A stretch of DNA of 64,000 bases from Flavobacterium sp. SCGC AAA160-P02 (GTDB lineage: Bacteria; Bacteroidota; Bacteroidia; Flavobacteriales; Flavobacteriaceae), in assembly GCA_000383355.1 (NCBI GenBank), contig KB911090.1:260234-324233 (forward strand), written 5' to 3'. This document shows positions 61,333 to 64,000 of this stretch, in pieces; position 1 is the first letter of the stretch; every line of letters begins with the position of its first letter. The notes under the pieces are model-generated. The model saw only the letters and a program-made list of their open reading frames with translations, was not told the origin of the DNA and did no database searches. Position numbers and translations under genes: made by a program.

Positions 61333-64000
61333 TTACTCCTTATCTTTAATAATAAGCGCCGGTATATCTAAAGACTTGTAAAGCACATTATAAGCACTCA
61401 TTTCAGTTGTTATAATAGCATCTCTCTCGGTCTTATACACTTGCCAATCTTCCATTAAATCTCTAAATCGTTCTTTCGCTCCTGAAGTAACTTTAGGATT
61501 TGCTTGGTCTAAATAACTTTTTAGCTGAATTAATTGTGCGTTTAGCTTGTTATTAAAATTAATAACGTCCTGAAATGTTTTTTGCTTTGCCTGTATTAGA
61601 TTCTCTTCCCAGCTATTAATTCGCTTTGTTAAGGCCTTGCCTTTTTCTATTAAAGAATCTGCATTCTTTGTATCTTTTAAAAGCTTGGCATAGTTGGTCA
61701 GCTGTGTTTTTGCAGAGCGCATTTGGTTTACAGATTCATGCATTTCTTTGACTGTATTTTCTATAGAAACTAGCATCTTTTGCTGTTCTATAAAATCTTC
61801 AGGGCTTGAAACAACTTTTGGGTTTGAAAGAATTATTGCTTCAGTTTCAGAAACAACATCTCCTAACGTCATTCTTAAAGTATAATCTCCAGGAGCAACA
61901 CTTGAGCCAGATAAGCCGCCAAATATAAAAACCTTATGTATAGAAGGAAGCGGTTCTCTGCGAAAATCCCAAGTGAAACGATTATAGCCTTTTTTTGAAG
62001 GTAAAATTTGAGGTTTAGAAGGGCCACCAGGCCACGATTTAAAATTTGTAACCTTTTTATTGGTGTAGGTTCTAATTACTTGAGAGTTCTGTAAAACCTC
62101 TAATGTTAAGGGTAATGAATCTATATTTTTTTCTAGATAATAATCAAAGGTAACACCGCTTTTTGGGTTTTGTCCCTGACCAACAGCTTTAGAAGTGCCG
62201 CCAAAAATTCTATAGGTAGCTTTAGGTTTTACAAGTTCAATAGCTTTGTTCTGTAGTTCCTTGTTTTGCAGCGCTCCTAAATCATCTAAAATCCAAAAGC
62301 CTCTACCAGATGTTGCAGCCACTAAGTCGTTGTCTTGTATAATTAAATCGTTAATAGCAACTACCGGTAAGTTTAGTTTTAATCGTTGCCAAAATGTGCC
62401 ATCATCGTTTGAAACATATAATCCTGTTTCTGTTCCTGCATACAATAACCCTGGTTGTTTTTTATCTGCTCTTACTACTCTTGCAAAACCGTTAGGATCA
62501 TTTAAGCCGGTTATAATTTTAGTCCAAGTTTGCCCATAATCATTGGTTTTAAAAATATGAGAATTTAAGTCCATAGACTTGTATCTCATAATTACTACAT
62601 AGGCAGTTGCAGGGTTGTGTTGGGAAACATCAATACTATTTATAATACCGTCTTTAATTCCGTCAGGTGTAATATTCTCCCAGCTTTCTCCTCCATTCTT
62701 TGTAATGTGTAAAAGACCATCATCACTACCGGCATATAAAACACCCTGTTCATGCTGCGATTCTACCAAAGCAGTAAGTGTATTATAATTTTCGCCACCA
62801 GCAGCTTCATTTGTATAGGGGCCACCACCTGGGCCATGTTTGACAATTTCATTTTTGGTTAAATCTGGACTTATTGCAGACCAATTAATTCCTTGATCTG
62901 TTGTTTTAAAAACAACATTACCTGCATGATACACTGTAGTTCTATTGTGAGGGGAGGTAATAATAGGAGCATTCCAATTATAACGATACTTCGCATCTTT
63001 AGGTGCAATACTTAAGCCTAATTCTGGATATTCCTTAATTGATTTTTGTTCTCTAGATTTTCTTGACCACGTGCTAATATTTCCCTGATAGGTACCTCCG
63101 TACACTAACTCAGGAGCGTCTGGATCAAAAGCAATAAAAGCACTTTCTCCACCAGCTACAGAATACCAATCTTTCCAATCTATTCCGGCATCATTAGTTC
63201 TACTAGCAATACCAATCGCAGAATTGTCTTGCTGTCCTCCATAGATATTATAGGGGACTAAATTGTCTGTAATTACTCGATAAAATTGAGAGGTTGCTTG
63301 ATTTTGCTGCGTACTCCAACTTTTACCTCCATTAAAAGAGATATTAGCTCCACCATCATTTGAATTGATAAGGTTTTTGTTGTCTGTTGGATTAATCCAC
63401 AAATGATGATTATCACCATGGGGTACAGGAATGTTAGAAAAACTTTTACCTCCATCTATAGACTTCATTACTGGAGCGTTTAAAACATAGACAGTATTTT
63501 CATTCTGTGGGTCTGCAAAAATTTCCATATAATACCAAGAACGGGCAATATTAACTCTATTGCTATTTACCTGTTTCCATGTTTTTCCTGCATTATCTGA
63601 ACGGTATACACCTCCTTTTTTATCTGCTGCCTCTACTACAGCAAATACCCGATCTGGATTAGCTCTAGAAACAGAAATTCCAGATTTTCCAAAAGCCTTT
63701 GGCAGGCCTGTTGTCATTTTTATCCAGTTATTTCCTCCATCAGAAGATTTAAACAAGCCAGAAGCTTCACCACCAGATTCCATGATCCACGGGTATCTTT
63801 GATGTTGCCACATTGCAGCATATAATATACGAGGATTGGTCATATCCATAGACAAAGAAGAAGCACCAGTGGTATTATTTACAGATAAGATATTTTTCCA
63901 TGTTTTCCCACCGTCTGTTGTTTTGTAGATGCCTCGTTCTTTTGAAGGCGCATACTGCGCTCCTTGAGCAGTAATATAGATGATATTAGAATTGGTTGGG
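61333..64000 (-). CDS. Large BNR-repeat (VPS10/sortilin-like) glycosyl-hydrolase-type protein, 5' end missing
   Basis: The frame is open across the right edge of the window, so only 888 C-terminal residues are visible. Repeated Asp-box/BNR motifs (SSDGGNNW, SDNAGKTW, TTDQGINW, TKNGGESW, TNDYGQTW and SNDDGTFW) form a beta-propeller over about 600 residues. A region of mixed strands and then a helical, lysine-rich C-terminus follow. This is the architecture of the Bacteroidota 'VPS10 domain / glycosyl hydrolase' proteins, usually exported. No T9SS sorting domain is seen at the end. Its enzymatic function is not established. Confidence 0.85.
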   Translation of the reverse strand, partial: PTNSNIIYITAQGAQYAPSKERGIYKTTDGGKTWKNILSVNNTTGASSLSMDMTNPRILYAAMWQHQRYPWIMESGGEASGLFKSSDGGNNWIKMTTGLPKAFGKSGISVSRANPDRVFAVVEAADKKGGVYRSDNAGKTWKQVNSNRVNIARSWYYMEIFADPQNENTVYVLNAPVMKSIDGGKSFSNIPVPHGDNHHLWINPTDNKNLINSNDGGANISFNGGKSWSTQQNQATSQFYRVITDNLVPYNIYGGQQDNSAIGIASRTNDAGIDWKDWYSVAGGESAFIAFDPDAPELVYGGTYQGNISTWSRKSREQKSIKEYPELGLSIAPKDAKYRYNWNAPIITSPHNRTTVYHAGNVVFKTTDQGINWSAISPDLTKNEIVKHGPGGGPYTNEAAGGENYNTLTALVESQHEQGVLYAGSDDGLLHITKNGGESWENITPDGIKDGIINSIDVSQHNPATAYVVIMRYKSMDLNSHIFKTNDYGQTWTKIITGLNDPNGFARVVRADKKQPGLLYAGTETGLYVSNDDGTFWQRLKLNLPVVAINDLIIQDNDLVAATSGRGFWILDDLGALQNKELQNKAIELVKPKATYRIFGGTSKAVGQGQNPKSGVTFDYYLEKNIDSLPLTLEVLQNSQVIRTYTNKKVTNFKSWPGGPSKPQILPSKKGYNRFTWDFRREPLPSIHKVFIFGGLSGSSVAPGDYTLRMTLGDVVSETEAIILSNPKVVSSPEDFIEQQKMLVSIENTVKEMHESVNQMRSAKTQLTNYAKLLKDTKNADSLIEKGKALTKRINSWEENLIQAKQKTFQDVINFNNKLNAQLIQLKSYLDQANPKVTSGAKERFRDLMEDWQVYKTERDAIITTEMSAYNVLYKSLDIPALIIKDKE

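Overview
The window is AT-rich, densely packed DNA from a member of the Bacteroidota, almost certainly a Flavobacteriaceae bacterium, probably marine. The evidence is a SprE/PorW gliding and type IX secretion (T9SS) lipoprotein, the remains of a T9SS C-terminal sorting domain, TAnnTTTG-type promoter boxes, an ATP synthase operon that stops at atpG with no atpD or atpC, and the neighbourhood DUF4175-ybeY-mnmG. No tRNA, rRNA, insertion sequence or CRISPR array was seen.

Layout. 1-8.4 kb: the 3' end of panB, a SerA-like dehydrogenase, a DoxX-like membrane protein, then a leftward operon (DUF4175 coiled-coil protein, ybeY, mnmG, methyltransferase) carrying two ParB-site (parS) palindromes in its intergenic gaps. 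8.5-18.2 kb: gltX, a small exported protein, an SPFH protein and a YbjQ protein; a leftward block of a frameshifted tatA, a DUF2807 protein and rnr; a lipid kinase; a 526-bp AT-rich non-coding gap with DnaA-box-like 9-mers; rpiB, an acetyltransferase and rluE. 18.2-29.1 kb: recA, dut, an ACT-like protein, a decayed T9SS-secreted gene, an MFS exporter, glpD, pheS, gdhA, a LysE-type protein and dinB.

29.1-38.0 kb is the most interesting region: a tightly packed run with 3-53 bp gaps or overlaps. It encodes an acetyltransferase, a flavoprotein, a YceI lipid-binding protein, a geranylgeranyl-reductase-like flavoprotein, a methyltransferase, a type III polyketide synthase, a FabL/FabI-like enoyl reductase, a FabZ-like dehydratase, a FabF-like ketosynthase, an acyl carrier protein, its phosphopantetheinyl transferase and a GreA-like protein. 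I infer a dedicated fatty-acid-like elongation system that feeds a type III PKS, whose product is then methylated and oxidised or reduced: a phenolic-lipid or alkylpyrone-type pathway whose product cannot be read from sequence.

38.0-52.0 kb: an orphan ABC ATPase, a prolyl oligopeptidase gene broken by an internal deletion, thioredoxin, a DUF5687 permease with its ATPase, sprE, a bactofilin, then atpZ, a small membrane protein and atpB-E-F-H-A-G. 52.0-64.0 kb: a lipoprotein behind a possible sigma-54 promoter, an SDR enzyme, an aldo/keto reductase and an AlbA_2-type protein; then leftward PhzF, DUF2911, aldose-epimerase-like and M20 amidohydrolase genes; a SnoaL-like lipoprotein, a DUF975 membrane protein, and a large BNR-repeat (VPS10-like) protein that runs off the right edge.

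Several genes show decay or possible sequence error (tatA tail, prolyl oligopeptidase, the T9SS gene). All functions are read from recognisable motifs by eye; nothing was searched.
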